From positions 1 to 10,989 of the forward strand of contig JAQIWT010001387.1 in assembly GCA_034696485.1 (NCBI GenBank): a stretch of DNA of 10,989 bases. Direction: 5' to 3'. Source of the stretch: Isohypsibius dastychi. Its lineage: Eukaryota > Tardigrada > Eutardigrada > Parachela > Isohypsibiidae. Under the pieces are notes generated by a model that ran no database searches, had not been told where the DNA came from, and saw nothing but the letters and a program-made list of their open reading frames with translations. Positions 1 through 8,300 of this stretch are shown here, in pieces (within the stretch, counting starts at the first letter, position 1; the number at the start of each line of letters is the position of its first letter). The translations under genes were made by a program, and so were the position numbers.

Positions 1-147
1 AAAACCTCTAAACCCAAACCACCGTTGGGCAAATCGCGTGATCTCGAATTTACCGCCCAAATGAAAAATGCCAGCGTCGCGATCGGAAAGGATGCGGAAT
101 TTCATTGCAAAGTCAGACGAACGACAGCAAAAGGCCTCTCTTTACAG
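1..147 (+). CDS. Adhesion gene exon A (first half of Ig1, 5' end outside window)
   Basis: The frame is open from base 1 and encodes a Lys/Pro-rich lead, then the A-C strands of Ig1 with the first cysteine (DAEFHCKV). The donor is CAG|GTAAAA at 148 and the intron is phase 0. No AG acceptor precedes the Ig sequence, so this exon probably continues to the left of the window. Confidence 0.88.
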
Positions 148-2764
148 GTAAAAGATATGAATGTTCGTTAGTTAAGAATCATTCACAGTTAAAAAAAATC
201 TGTGATACTATTATTTAACCATGAAAAAATATTAAATAGCAACGACAGTATTTTATTTTGTTTATTGCAAGGTCACCGGAATTACAATCAGGTTTCAGTT
301 GCTGTTCTGAACAATTTCAATATAATGCTGTATTCTCGCAAAATATATTTGACTGTTATTGGTACACTACTTCAAGTGTTATATAAAAACCACAATAAAA
401 AAATGCCCTGAAATATGAATGGTGTGTGAAGGAAAAGAGGAGTGTTCTTGAGTTTGCGTTTCAATTTCGGATATCCTCTGCTTATTTATCGAGATAAATC
501 ATAGCTTGAAATGCCTATTTACTGTTTTGTCTCTTACTATCCTGTTTTTAAAATTTGAAAAGATAGATTTTAATTTTTTTATGTATAATGGTTCTTAACT
601 ATTTACATAATTAAACCCTTCTTTAAAATGACCAATATCTATAAAACCAACGTGATTTTTGAGCCAAATTTCGAAACAAATTATTTATGAACAGAAAGTC
701 CGAAAAAAGCGAATTTAAAGAACAATTAGTGATCTGTTTTATGCACAGTTATATTTGTTTGATTATTTCAAGTTTTACTAACAGATTTCCTCAAATTTTA
801 CTGTTTAACTTCATGTAATAATTTCACTGACTTTGCTTTTAAATAGCTGGTCTGGCTTAGACTGGATACTCAAACAATCCTGGCGATTGGGAAGAATTTG
901 GTGAACGATAATCCTCGGATCAGAGTGTCAGATCTGGAAGGATTAGAATTCACTCTTCGGATCAAAAATACTCAACCGGAAGATGCAGGCATTTATGCTT
1001 GCCGGATAAACACCAGACCTTTCCTCCAAATGAAAGCACATCTCGATGTCAAGGGTAAATAATGATATTTATAAATTTTATCTTACGAAGAAAATCAAAA
1101 TAAAACGAATATGAAGATAATAAATATCTAATTATTTAAAACTATGAGAACGACAAAGCATGCGTTGAATTTTGATTCAACGATAAAATTGAAAACGTTC
1201 CATATCATGCTCCAAGTTCTTCGGTGTTTTTCAGTGCCACCTCTTATAATTCCGGCGGATACAACAGAGCATGTTATGGTGAAGGAAGGTTCGGATGTGA
1301 ATTTGAAATGTAAAGCAACAGGACATCCATCTCCTCTAATATCATGGACAAGGGAAGATGGCGGCATCATTAGACCAAAAGGACATGAGAAAAGTACAGC
1401 TGCTACATCATCCCATATAATTACCCTACAACAACATCCAGTTTTCATTCTACTAACCTATTTTGACGACCAAAATTAAGTTTCATCGTGAAGTCTTTTA
1501 GATAGCTACTGCCAGAGTTTTACTTGAATTCTAAGAAAAGTCGGAATAATTCTACGTAGTTTGACTAGAGTAAAAACTCAAAAATTGAATTAAATTTCAG
1601 GATGTCTACATTCAATAATTTATCTCATTGTGATGCATTGCAGCTTATTTGTACAAACAGTCCAATCTACAAATTCGTGAAGTGACTCCCCATGGTATGA
1701 TATTCGATTCAAACCACCGATTTTATATCCAACACTGTATCGTACATTCTGTTTTGAAGATATGGCAACATATGTCTGTATGGCAGCTAATGGTGTCGAC
1801 CCAGCTGTTTCTCAACGAATAAATGTCAAAGTCGAATGTAAGTTTGATTATACTAACGATTGTATTGGATTTAAAACGAAGGTTTTAAAATTAAATCTGA
1901 ATAAAATTCTTTCAGTTGCGCCACATGTATGGGTTGAACCGAGATATACCCCTGGATGGATAACTGGAAGTGCCGAACTCAAGGTCTGGAAGTTTACAAG
2001 ATTGCAGATCTAATTATTTGAATTCTCTGCTGAGCTGGTTTTTTAATTATCCTGCTTCAGAGTTCTGATGCCAAATGTGTTTCAGTGCGAAGTGGAAGCC
2101 TATCCGCAAGCAGTTCACTTTTGGTATCGAGATGGGAATGTCTTGACGGCCAGCGAAAAGTATGATATTCGACAAGAGCTCGTCTCCCAATCGACGAATC
2201 GAGTGAAAATGACCTTGAATATCAAAAACATTGACAGCAAAGATTTTGGGGAATATACCTGCACGGCCAGCAATTTTCATGGCGGGGTCGACATTGCAGC
2301 CGCGCTTTATGGTACGATACTCACAGAACATTTGGGGCTGGAAATTTCGTTCAAGCTGAATGATTTGCTGTTATTTACAATCGTATTTTGCTTTAGAATT
2401 TCTGAAAACTCGTGTCCGCTCCCGACTGACTTAGTGATTGTTATGTCTCTATCTGAACTTGAAGAACATTTTTTCGGTTACAGTAATTTTATTTTGCAGA
2501 GGTTGATATCCCAAAACGTGGAGCCGCCGCACGAGGTACGTCAGAATTTTGTCAAGTCGTCAGTTGCGTAAAAGACGCATGAAGGTGACATTTTTTGTAG
2601 CAGATATTCCGCCTTCAGGAAGACAACAAATGGACCAAGCAGTTGACACTCCAGAAACCAAATCGTTAAAAAAGAAGTCGGCAGCTGGCGCTTCAAAAGC
2701 ATCCCATAGATGGCTCTGGCTCTTATCCATTCTATTCACTTTATCACTTTATCTTTTCATGTAG
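1..2764 (+). CDS. Three-Ig-domain GPI-anchored cell adhesion protein, lachesin/DIP/amalgam-like (5'-partial, nine exons)
   Basis: Joining the nine exons listed below gives 1137 nt: 378 residues plus a stop, with every intron GT-AG and the frame kept throughout. Seen: Ig1 at about residues 17-118 (Cys36, Trp52, and D-A-G-I-Y-A-C ending at Cys101), followed by the V-P-P linker. Ig2 spans about 119-214 (Cys144, Trp156, Cys195). Ig3 spans about 215-312 (Cys238 in CEVEAYP, Trp250, D-F-G-E-Y-T-C ending at Cys296). A Lys/Ala/Ser-rich stalk follows, and then a 17-residue hydrophobic C terminus (362-378), typical of a GPI signal; the omega site is probably in GAS at 354-356. There is one N-glycosylation sequon (Asn23). 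Family knowledge: insect lachesin, DIP and amalgam proteins act at the neuronal or epithelial surface in homophilic or Dpr-type recognition. The LRLDTQTIL motif in Ig1 and the V-P-P linker favour the DIP/lachesin group, but Ig3 is divergent, so I give no symbol. The signal peptide lies upstream of the window. Confidence 0.92.
148..846 (+). other. Intron 1 of the adhesion gene
   Basis: An AT-rich intron of 699 bp splitting Ig1 in phase 0. Nothing recognisable lies within it; the small open frame at 202-411 has no conserved character. Introns 2-8 lie at 1055-1234, 1394-1643, 1695-1759, 1838-1915, 1984-2085, 2312-2499 and 2536-2600. Confidence 0.85.
847..1054 (+). CDS. Adhesion gene exon B (second half of Ig1)
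   Basis: It starts after AAATAG at 841-846 and reads LVWLRLDTQTIL, close to the DIP-family AWIR-DTQ-IL core. It ends with the Ig hallmark D-A-G-I-Y-A-C-R-I-N-T and the G-strand LDVK. The donor is G|GTAAAT at 1055 (phase 1). The 699-bp intron before it is the longest in the gene. Confidence 0.92.
1235..1393 (+). CDS. Adhesion gene exon C (linker and first half of Ig2)
   Basis: The acceptor TTTTTCAG ends at 1234. The split codon G|TG gives the Val of the V-P-P linker, followed by KEGSDVNLKCKATGHPSP and ISWTREDGG, a textbook Ig2 of this family. The donor is A|GTACAG at 1394 (phase 1). Reading through instead adds 28 unrelated residues before a stop at 1477-1479. Confidence 0.9.
1644..1694 (+). 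CDS. Adhesion gene exon D (51 nt, E-F strands of Ig2)
   Basis: A short exon after GCATTGCAG (ends 1643), encoding TYLYKQSNLQIREVTPH. This fits the family pattern of L-x-I then V before the M-x-x-Y-x-C motif. The donor is G|GTATGA at 1695 (phase 1). It is too short to stand alone but is required to join Ig2 in frame. Confidence 0.85.
1760..1837 (+). CDS. Adhesion gene exon E (end of Ig2)
   Basis: It follows a 65-bp intron (1695-1759, acceptor TTTTGAAG). The split codon G|AT gives Asp, then MATYVCMAANGVDP and SQRINVKVE, matching the family Y-x-C-x-A-x-N-G-V-x-P signature that closes Ig2. The donor is T|GTAAGT at 1838, a perfect consensus, phase 1. Confidence 0.92.
1916..1983 (+). CDS. Adhesion gene exon F (start of Ig3)
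   Basis: The acceptor CTTTCAG ends at 1915. It encodes FAPHVWVEPRYTPGW and then GSAELK. The F-A-P opening matches the lachesin Ig2-Ig3 junction, but the rest lacks the usual L-V-G-A-P-L-G-T motif. The donor AAG|GTCTGG at 1984 is weak, yet it is the only choice found that reaches the Ig3 cysteine in frame (phase 0). Confidence 0.78.
2086..2311 (+). CDS. Adhesion gene exon G (bulk of Ig3)
   Basis: The acceptor TGTGTTTCAG ends at 2085. It reads CEVEAYPQAVHFWYRDGN, then KYDIRQE, then MTLNIKNIDSKDFGEYTC and ASNFHGG. This is a strong match to Ig3 of DIP/lachesin proteins, including the E-A-Y-P motif. The donor is G|GTACGA at 2312 (phase 1). Confidence 0.93.
2500..2535 (+). CDS. Adhesion gene exon H (36-nt exon in the stalk)
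   Basis: It lies between ATTTTGCAG (ends 2499) and the consensus donor GAG|GTACGT at 2536. It encodes E-V-D-I-P-K-R-G-A-A-A-R between Ig3 and the GPI region. Both flanking introns are phase 1, so it could be skipped without breaking the frame. Confidence 0.75.
2601..2764 (+). CDS. Adhesion gene last coding exon (stalk and GPI-attachment signal)
   Basis: It follows a 65-bp intron. It encodes a polar stalk (PPSGRQQMDQ, then a KKKSAAGASK stretch), then the hydrophobic tail WLWLLSILFTLSLYLFM and TAG at 2762-2764. Small residues, a short polar spacer and a hydrophobic end with no cytoplasmic tail are the usual form of a GPI signal. The acceptor is tandem (TAGCAG): using the second AG starts the exon at 2604 and drops one Ala. 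Confidence 0.87.
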
Positions 2765-2985
2765 CGAATATACAGTAGATGGCATTCCGCGTTTCTTCTT
2801 GCATTTTCGCGCTCCTGCGAGCAAATCTCAATCTTCTGTGATATGAACAAATTCAGTTTCTGAATTCCAATACCAACCAAACCACTCTATCGGGGAGTTA
2901 ATAATTGCACTGGTCTTGTGAATACCTAGTATGTATGTATCAGGTCAGTATTGAATAAAGAAACAACTTCGGAAGATGTTGCAAG
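2765..2985 (+). other. 3' UTR of the adhesion gene (3' limit approximate)
   Basis: Follows the TAG at 2762-2764 and runs past the AATAAA signal. The cleavage site is not known; about 15-30 bases after the signal is usual. Confidence 0.65.
2954..2959 (+). terminator. Polyadenylation signal AATAAA
   Basis: A canonical hexamer about 190 bases after the stop codon, with a G/T-containing stretch (GATGTTG) some 20 bases downstream. It fits the end of the adhesion-gene transcript. Confidence 0.65.
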
Positions 2986-3163
2986 TTACACCAAAATGTA
3001 CATTGTGCCCTTTGACGATATTCGTTTGGACTGGGCACTGTTCATAATTGCTGTTCACAGTTATGTTTTGCTGGTTAAGCACCGGGTACTGCTATTGGCT
3101 AAAAGATGCTGATTACGAACAGTCGGTGATAGTCTCATTTCAAGCTTTTCAGACTTTCATATC

Positions 3164-3316
3164 TACGGTACCGTAAAGTAAACGTCAGTGGACCAGTCAT
3201 GTAATGTATGTGGACCACCAGTTTAGGACCGGAACTGTGCCCTAATGTTTTACTGGAGGGATCCGTCATGAATGTGGACAACCGTTTGTGGACCAGTCAA
3301 GTATGTGGACCACCCA
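3164..3316. repeat. Cluster of TGGACCA repeats next to a 12-bp palindrome
   Basis: A perfect palindrome TACGGTACCGTA (3164-3175) is followed by TGGACCA at 3189, 3211, 3289 and 3306, plus a TGGACA variant at 3275. The unit GTGGACCAGTCA...GTATGTGGACCACC occurs twice, with starts at 3188 and 3288. The second copy is a few bases shorter. It could be a decayed transposon end or a tandem duplication. Confidence 0.55.
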
Positions 3317-3539
3317 TTCTAAATCCAACATAATGACATCAGTTATCGATTGGACGTCGAGTACGGTAGGTGGTGGCGTGTGGCTAACATAAGCGCTTTT
3401 AGAGATTCAGTACCTAAAAGCGGGCATACTCTGCTTCCGGAGATCCATGCCCGTTCATCGTATTACCGGAATACGAAGACCATATGTACGAGTACCATCT
3501 CGTATCGTCAGCACTTCAATCGTGCCATCACCTTTCGTA

Positions 3540-4060
3540 TGCCACTTTTTGTAGTGAAAGTTTTCGAAGTAGAGCACTCTTTGCTGCTACGTTTAGTAGC
3601 TTTCGTTGTTGGTTAACTCGTAGTTGAGAAGGTTCGTCGTCTGAGGTTTCGTAGTTGCGGTCGCTTGCGGTCAATCGTGATATTTCAGAGTTCTTTTGTT
3701 AGTTGTGTGTCAGAACACTCGATGTCTTGATTGCAAATTCTTTCACGTGTTGGAGCGTCGACAAAGAATCAGAGCCATAATTCCTCTGCTATGAAACTGC
3801 TGACTACGGAAGATTGTAAACAAGAAACTTGTGTCCAACGGGAGCTCTAGTCTACAAAAGATAGAAGTGACATAAGGTGAACTGAAAAACCTCGAGACAA
3901 CTGTACGAGAAGTTCGACTACGAAACCTCCGGATGCCCATTTGAGCAGATCATTTGACAAACGAGAGCACACTGGCGATTTGTGTGATGCTACCTTCGTG
4001 ACATGGTTGCTCTATGCTGATGATGGGCTTCGAATCCGAGTTTTAGAGAAATGCAACTAG
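3540..4060 (+). mobile_element. Possible degenerate retroelement remnant (weak)
   Basis: Composition changes here: many TCGT and TAGT words (about 3540-3700), unlike the AT-rich flanks. One frame beginning at ATG 3791 reads on to TAG at 4058-4060 but carries internal stops. Its last open part (3881-4060, 59 codons) contains W-L-L-Y-A-D-D-G; YADD is the reverse transcriptase active-site motif. No other RT block, terminal repeat pair or target-site duplication is visible. A YADD by chance somewhere in six frames of 11 kb is quite possible. Confidence 0.15.
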
Positions 4061-5556
4061 AATAGTTATTCTGTTTAGTTCGTGTTTTAGCAGTCTCCAA
4101 CCCTGAGATTTCAAACGGAATTCAGCTGATCGATTTGGCCTAGTTTGAGTTATATTTTAAAACTTGGTCTACGATATCAATGAAAAGCGTGTTTGGTCTA
4201 CTTGAACAAAGTGAATGTAATATCTCGTGTGATGCCGCTCGGCTCGGCTAATATGTCCCCGTCCAGTATACTGATCAACAGCATGCAATGCCCGTTTATC
4301 CCGAGATCCTCTTCCAGCATCTCAAGTTACACCTTAAACGGGAATTAGCCTAGAAGGGACAAAAAAGTTAAGTGGGGATAAACATGAATTATTCAGGAGG
4401 AAGCTCCTTGGAATGCTGCATGTGGAGAGGAGGGCGGATTGTGTTACTGGGTCAGCGGGGTGCGTTCGACAACTTTAAAACATGACATCCAAGGAGCACT
4501 CGTCTCAAGAGTCGGAAATGTTTTTACGAGAAAAAACATGTTGGAATGGGATTCAAATTACAATAAACACAACGAAAAAATAAAAAACCAGAACGCCGAC
4601 AGTCATCTTAAATGACAAAGGTGTACAAAATGCTTCATTAAAGGTCAGAAAAAAACTGCGCATTTTCAAGTAAGAAGCATGTGTGCGTTTCCAAACTATA
4701 CGTGTGAACACAAGCTTTATAAAATTTAGGGGTGACTGGTGAAGGGTTTGAAGACAAGTGCATGTGGGAAAAAGTACTTGTGCACCGATAGCAAGTGTTT
4801 TTCGGGCAACCGCGAGTTGCTTTTGAGGCGATGATGTTAAAACGTGGATGTGAAGTTGGCAAATTACACGCGCCGTATTTTATCCATTTTAATGGTCGAG
4901 CGTGTGTCGTCGTGTGTTCTTTCTCTTTCTTCACAAGCCCCGACATATTTTCTCTCAAAGCAACATGGTGTTGACAAAGATGGACTTGTAATCGATCCCC
5001 CCTTCCGAATAAAACAGTAATACCTCCCTCCCCAGGCTGACCTACTGTTTTTCCATCCTCCTTCCTTCTTTATAAATCCCACTTTTCTCTCTTATAACTT
5101 GACAAGAAGCGTGTTCTTGCAAAAGCATTCAAGCTTGACTTTATTGTTGATGCTCACGCAATCGCCACACTGACTGCTCGAAATAATTCTTCCCCCTTTC
5201 CCCCTCTAATCAACAAAGAACAAATTTCGACATGAATCCACTCGATACGTCAACATATTTTGAATTATGCAAATAACGACAGTTTTCTGACGTTGGTTGT
5301 GTTGGGTTATATAACCAACAATTCCCAACTATTTTTAGGCGCATTTCCGTCCCACTCATTTTTTCAAAAATTCTCTTTTTCTCTCAGATTTCATTTCTCT
5401 TCTATAATTAAGTGTGACAATCTAAAACTAGAGTGTGTTTAGAAACGTGTTTTATACTTTGAATCGACCCAGGTAATATTTCTGAATACATTTCAAATTC
5501 AAATTGTGTCATGTTTCCATTACCGGTAAGTAGCATTTCAGAATTATACAGCTTAA
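4061..5556. other. Intergenic stretch without a supported gene
   Basis: No coherent coding sequence on either strand. The overlapping minus-strand open frames at 4638-5082 are low in complexity and have no family features. A C/T-rich tract at about 4985-5095 contains TATAAAT (5071-5077), which could serve a plus-strand promoter, but no start exon follows convincingly. Confidence 0.4.
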
Positions 5557-5973
5557 ATGGATTTCTGCCCATGTTTTCAGAGTTTCCGTAATTTGTTTAT
5601 TGTTCCCTGTTTTTCCCGAGAAGATTTTGTTACGAAACACGATAATTTCATTTCGAGAGTCGATATTCGTGGCTGTGTTCTCTTCCCATCCGATAATCCA
5701 GCCTCAAAGCAATCAGACAGATTTTTGATGCGGAAAATCATTTTGAGAGATAAGATTGCATCAAGTTGGCAAGTCAATACGGATGAACAAATCGGGCCAC
5801 ATGGGGTGGGGGCTGGCTGGGTTGAATTGAACAAAAAAGTGTCCAGGAAATTCAACCGGAAGGCAACTTGTCACGCTTCCACAAAAACGGCTCCCAAACA
5901 GAAACAATCAGCCAATCGTTTGAACACCTGCGGCTACACGCTTGGAAGTCGACAAAATATTCACTCAAAATAA
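5557..5973 (+). CDS. Unrecognised 138-codon open reading frame (doubtful)
   Basis: The longest uninterrupted frame between the two genes. It begins at ATG 5557 and also follows a good acceptor (CATGTTTTCAG, ending 5580), so it could be an exon from 5581. The product is basic in its C-terminal half (S-R-K-F-N-R-K, K-T-A-P-K-Q-K-Q) with scattered cysteines. I see no signal peptide, membrane segment or known motif. One frame of this length in 11 kb of such composition is not strongly beyond chance, and the minus strand is also open over 5577-5855. Confidence 0.15.
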   Translation: MDFCPCFQSFRNLFIVPCFSREDFVTKHDNFISRVDIRGCVLFPSDNPASKQSDRFLMRKIILRDKIASSWQVNTDEQIGPHGVGAGWVELNKKVSRKFNRKATCHASTKTAPKQKQSANRLNTCGYTLGSRQNIHSK

Positions 5974-6600
5974 AACGCTGACAAAAAATCGCATAACAAT
6001 TCGCCTAACAAAGTCAAGATCGGATGATAACCTTTTTTATTGAGTTTACTTTACATGATCCTGGAAACCTACAAAAGCATTAAAGAACAAAAGCATCAAA
6101 ATTTAATTAATTGGTATTAGATGTTTTTTGAACTCAAATCTTCAACAATATTGTAATTTTATTGAAACTGACTCCATTTGTGAATTTATTCCTCGTAATC
6201 AAAACTAACGCCTGGCAGGAGATAGCTGGTTCCATCGATCCTATACAGCGTTTTAACAGTTATTGCAAAACAAGTTCTTTACATTGAAACTCTGATATTT
6301 TACTTATTAAAAATGCTGCATCCAGTTTTTCATCTCCTATTTTAGTTTTAGAATATTTTCCTGGGAATCAGTTTTACTTCAATGCTTTTTTATTTCAATT
6401 TAACAAATGCAGTGTCATGTTCCGTGATTCTGTTTTTATTATATGAACCACCATTCAAACAAAACCTGACAGCCCGCCGCCCCCAACCAAATTCAAACAA
6501 AACACAACAAGAATGGTACATCGTTATTCCCTTGTTTTTCTTTGCTCCCGCGCGAATCGATGAGCATAGTGGTGGCGACAATAAAAAACCCGCAAAACCG
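5974..6600. other. AT-rich intergenic stretch
   Basis: No gene, RNA or repeat that I can support. The small open frames at 6382-6606 (plus) and 6390-6581 (minus) lie antisense to each other and show no protein-like character. Confidence 0.45.
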
Positions 6601-7128
6601 GCATAACGTCGACTTTTTTACGGCGACGAAATTACGAGGCACTTGAAAATAATTCACAGCACATAAATCCCCACTTGAAACGCCAACGATCCTCGCGCTT
6701 CTTTTCAGGATCAAAATAAAACGGGAAGAGAAAAGAAAAATAGGAAATCGAGGCGTGGCTTTATCGTTTCCCCCAGCCTCTTGATTTGTATGAGTTGGGA
6801 AATATATTATTATTCCACATCGTCAAATCCCGTCGCGGCGTTCCCTCCCTGAAATCTCCAAGCCGACATTTCGGGATTTTTATTCTGCGGCCTTTTATTT
6901 TCTCCCTCGAATTATAGTCGGGAAAAACTCGGCAACTAATGACGTGCTTGTGGAACGGGTGCCTGCTAACAAATTGGGTGACTGGATTATTGGGTCCACT
7001 GATTTCTACTTAATTCCCACGAGTATCATCGCCTTCATCCACTCTTGAAGATCCACAGCGCCGTTTTATTTATCAATATTGTGCCGGGGAAAAAATTGTG
7101 ATCTGAGCTGCTGCCTCTTGACAAAAAT
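6601..7128 (+). promoter_or_regulatory. Probable promoter / 5' UTR region of the downstream gene
   Basis: About 530 bp directly upstream of the signal-peptide exon, locally richer in G+C (for example CCCGTCGCGGCG near 6828) than its surroundings. It holds a CRE-like TGACGTG (6940-6946) and several ATTA/TTTAT homeodomain-type words. No convincing TATA box or initiator fixes the transcription start. Position and composition are the main support. Confidence 0.35.
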
Positions 7129-7186
7129 ATGGAGATTAATCAAAGGCCGATTTGGATCATCCTTTTTATTGTCATTTGTGTTCAAG
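7129..7186 (+). CDS. First coding exon (signal peptide) of a second, mostly out-of-window gene
   Basis: ATG at 7129 has a good context (A at -3, G at +4). It encodes MEINQRPIWIILFIVICVQ: a short polar N terminus with one Arg, a hydrophobic core of about 11 residues, and a small/polar end, i.e. a secretory signal peptide. Immediately after comes G|GTAAGA at 7187, a strong donor in phase 1. A signal-peptide exon ending in phase 1 before a long intron is common in Ig-superfamily adhesion genes such as the DIP and Dpr families. Together with the neighbouring three-Ig gene, this suggests a related or tandemly duplicated gene, but only 19 residues are seen and any secreted or membrane protein would fit. 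Confidence 0.6.
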
Positions 7187-7889
7187 GTAAGAACTCCGAA
7201 ATGAATATCCGCACTGAAACTTAAATTCAATTCAATAAGCAAAATACCTCACGCATTTCAAATTTTGATTAATGTTCATCCTGATTTTCCCCTGCGTTAT
7301 TTCGTAGCTTCGCTTATAAACAATTGCTCAACCGAACTTTGCTACGGTAAATTGCTAGAATATTTTTGTCCCAAGAAACATACATATTAAATTGGAAATA
7401 TATTGAAATATATCATACAGTGAATTAAAGGTGATTTCTCAAAAACTTTTTTCAAATCAAAATATTTCATTGATGAATCTTAGGTTTGACTATTAATATT
7501 CAGTTTTTATTCATCTAAGCCATGATTTTTGCTATTCGTACTATAAGCATTTATATTCGCTGCACTGTCAAAAGTTACGTACTTTTGCTCACCCGATACC
7601 TTTATGATACCTTGCCTGGTATTTTTATTTTAATTTTGATATTTTGATTTTGAATTTATTTGTTCTTGAATTTGTGTAAATTACAGAAAGTTTACATTTT
7701 CCAGAGAATATGGCTTTAATTTAGCAGCTGTTTTTTGTTCTCGCTGGACGAAACCAAACCGTAAAACAAATCCAATCGTCAATTGAAATTTGATCAAATG
7801 AAATGCCAAAACATTTCAGCTATCAAGTGAGTAGTTGGCAATGTTTCATGTTTCATGTTCGCAGCCACTCAAAAAAATCAACAATAAAT

Positions 7890-8300
7890 TTCAATAAACG
7901 CTGTCAAAAAAAGGCGCTTGTCAAATTGTCGCATTTTGAAAGTGTTGGTCAATTGGTTGCTTGAGCAGCTTGAAACAGCACCAGGAATGTCATAACTACA
8001 AATTATTATGCTCATGAACTCGAGTTAAAGAGTTACATAACCCCTAACAAGGTTTCATCGCCTCACAAAATAAAATTAACAAGAAACCCCCCGAAGTCGG
8101 AAAAATGGGTCAATAAACAAGTCCAAAGTTGCCGCGTGTTGGCAAATGAAATTAAAGCAAGTAAAAAAGTCCAGATTAGACACTCGTTTCTTATCGATTA
8201 TTTGGGAAAAAATGGAAAAGTGGACCAGGGGGGATTAAAGTTAAATCGAGCCCCGCTAATGATCGTGCAACTGGCCGGCATTTAATGGGAATAAATCAAG
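7890..8300. promoter_or_regulatory. Possible intronic regulatory stretch
   Basis: Less simple in composition than the flanking intron, with homeodomain-type words (CAAATTATTATG near 8000, GGGGGGATTAAAG near 8230, CTAATGATCG near 8257, CATTTAATGG near 8279). It is a candidate conserved noncoding element on texture alone, and motif density of this kind is common by chance. Confidence 0.15.

Noticed and set aside
202-411. 69-codon plus-strand open frame
   Set aside because: It lies inside intron 1, between two exons that join perfectly, with no protein-like features.
1128-1448. 106-codon minus-strand open frame
   Set aside because: It is antisense to the well-supported Ig2 exon; a shadow of real coding sequence.
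2047-2331. 94-codon minus-strand open frame
   Set aside because: Antisense shadow of the Ig3 exon.
3350-3940. Open frames on the plus (3350-3616) and minus (3743-3940) strands
   Set aside because: No recognisable domain, no splice logic, and opposite strands in a composition-biased patch; not separate genes.
4027-4037. tRNA B-box-like word GCTTCGAATCC
   Set aside because: The flanks do not pair into a T arm and there is no A box or acceptor stem, so not a tRNA or obvious tRNA-derived SINE.
4638-5082. Two overlapping minus-strand open frames
   Set aside because: Low-complexity translation over a C/T-rich tract, with no start context or family feature.
6382-6714. Three overlapping open frames on both strands
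   Set aside because: They are mutually antisense, lie in the presumed promoter side of the next gene, and look unlike protein.
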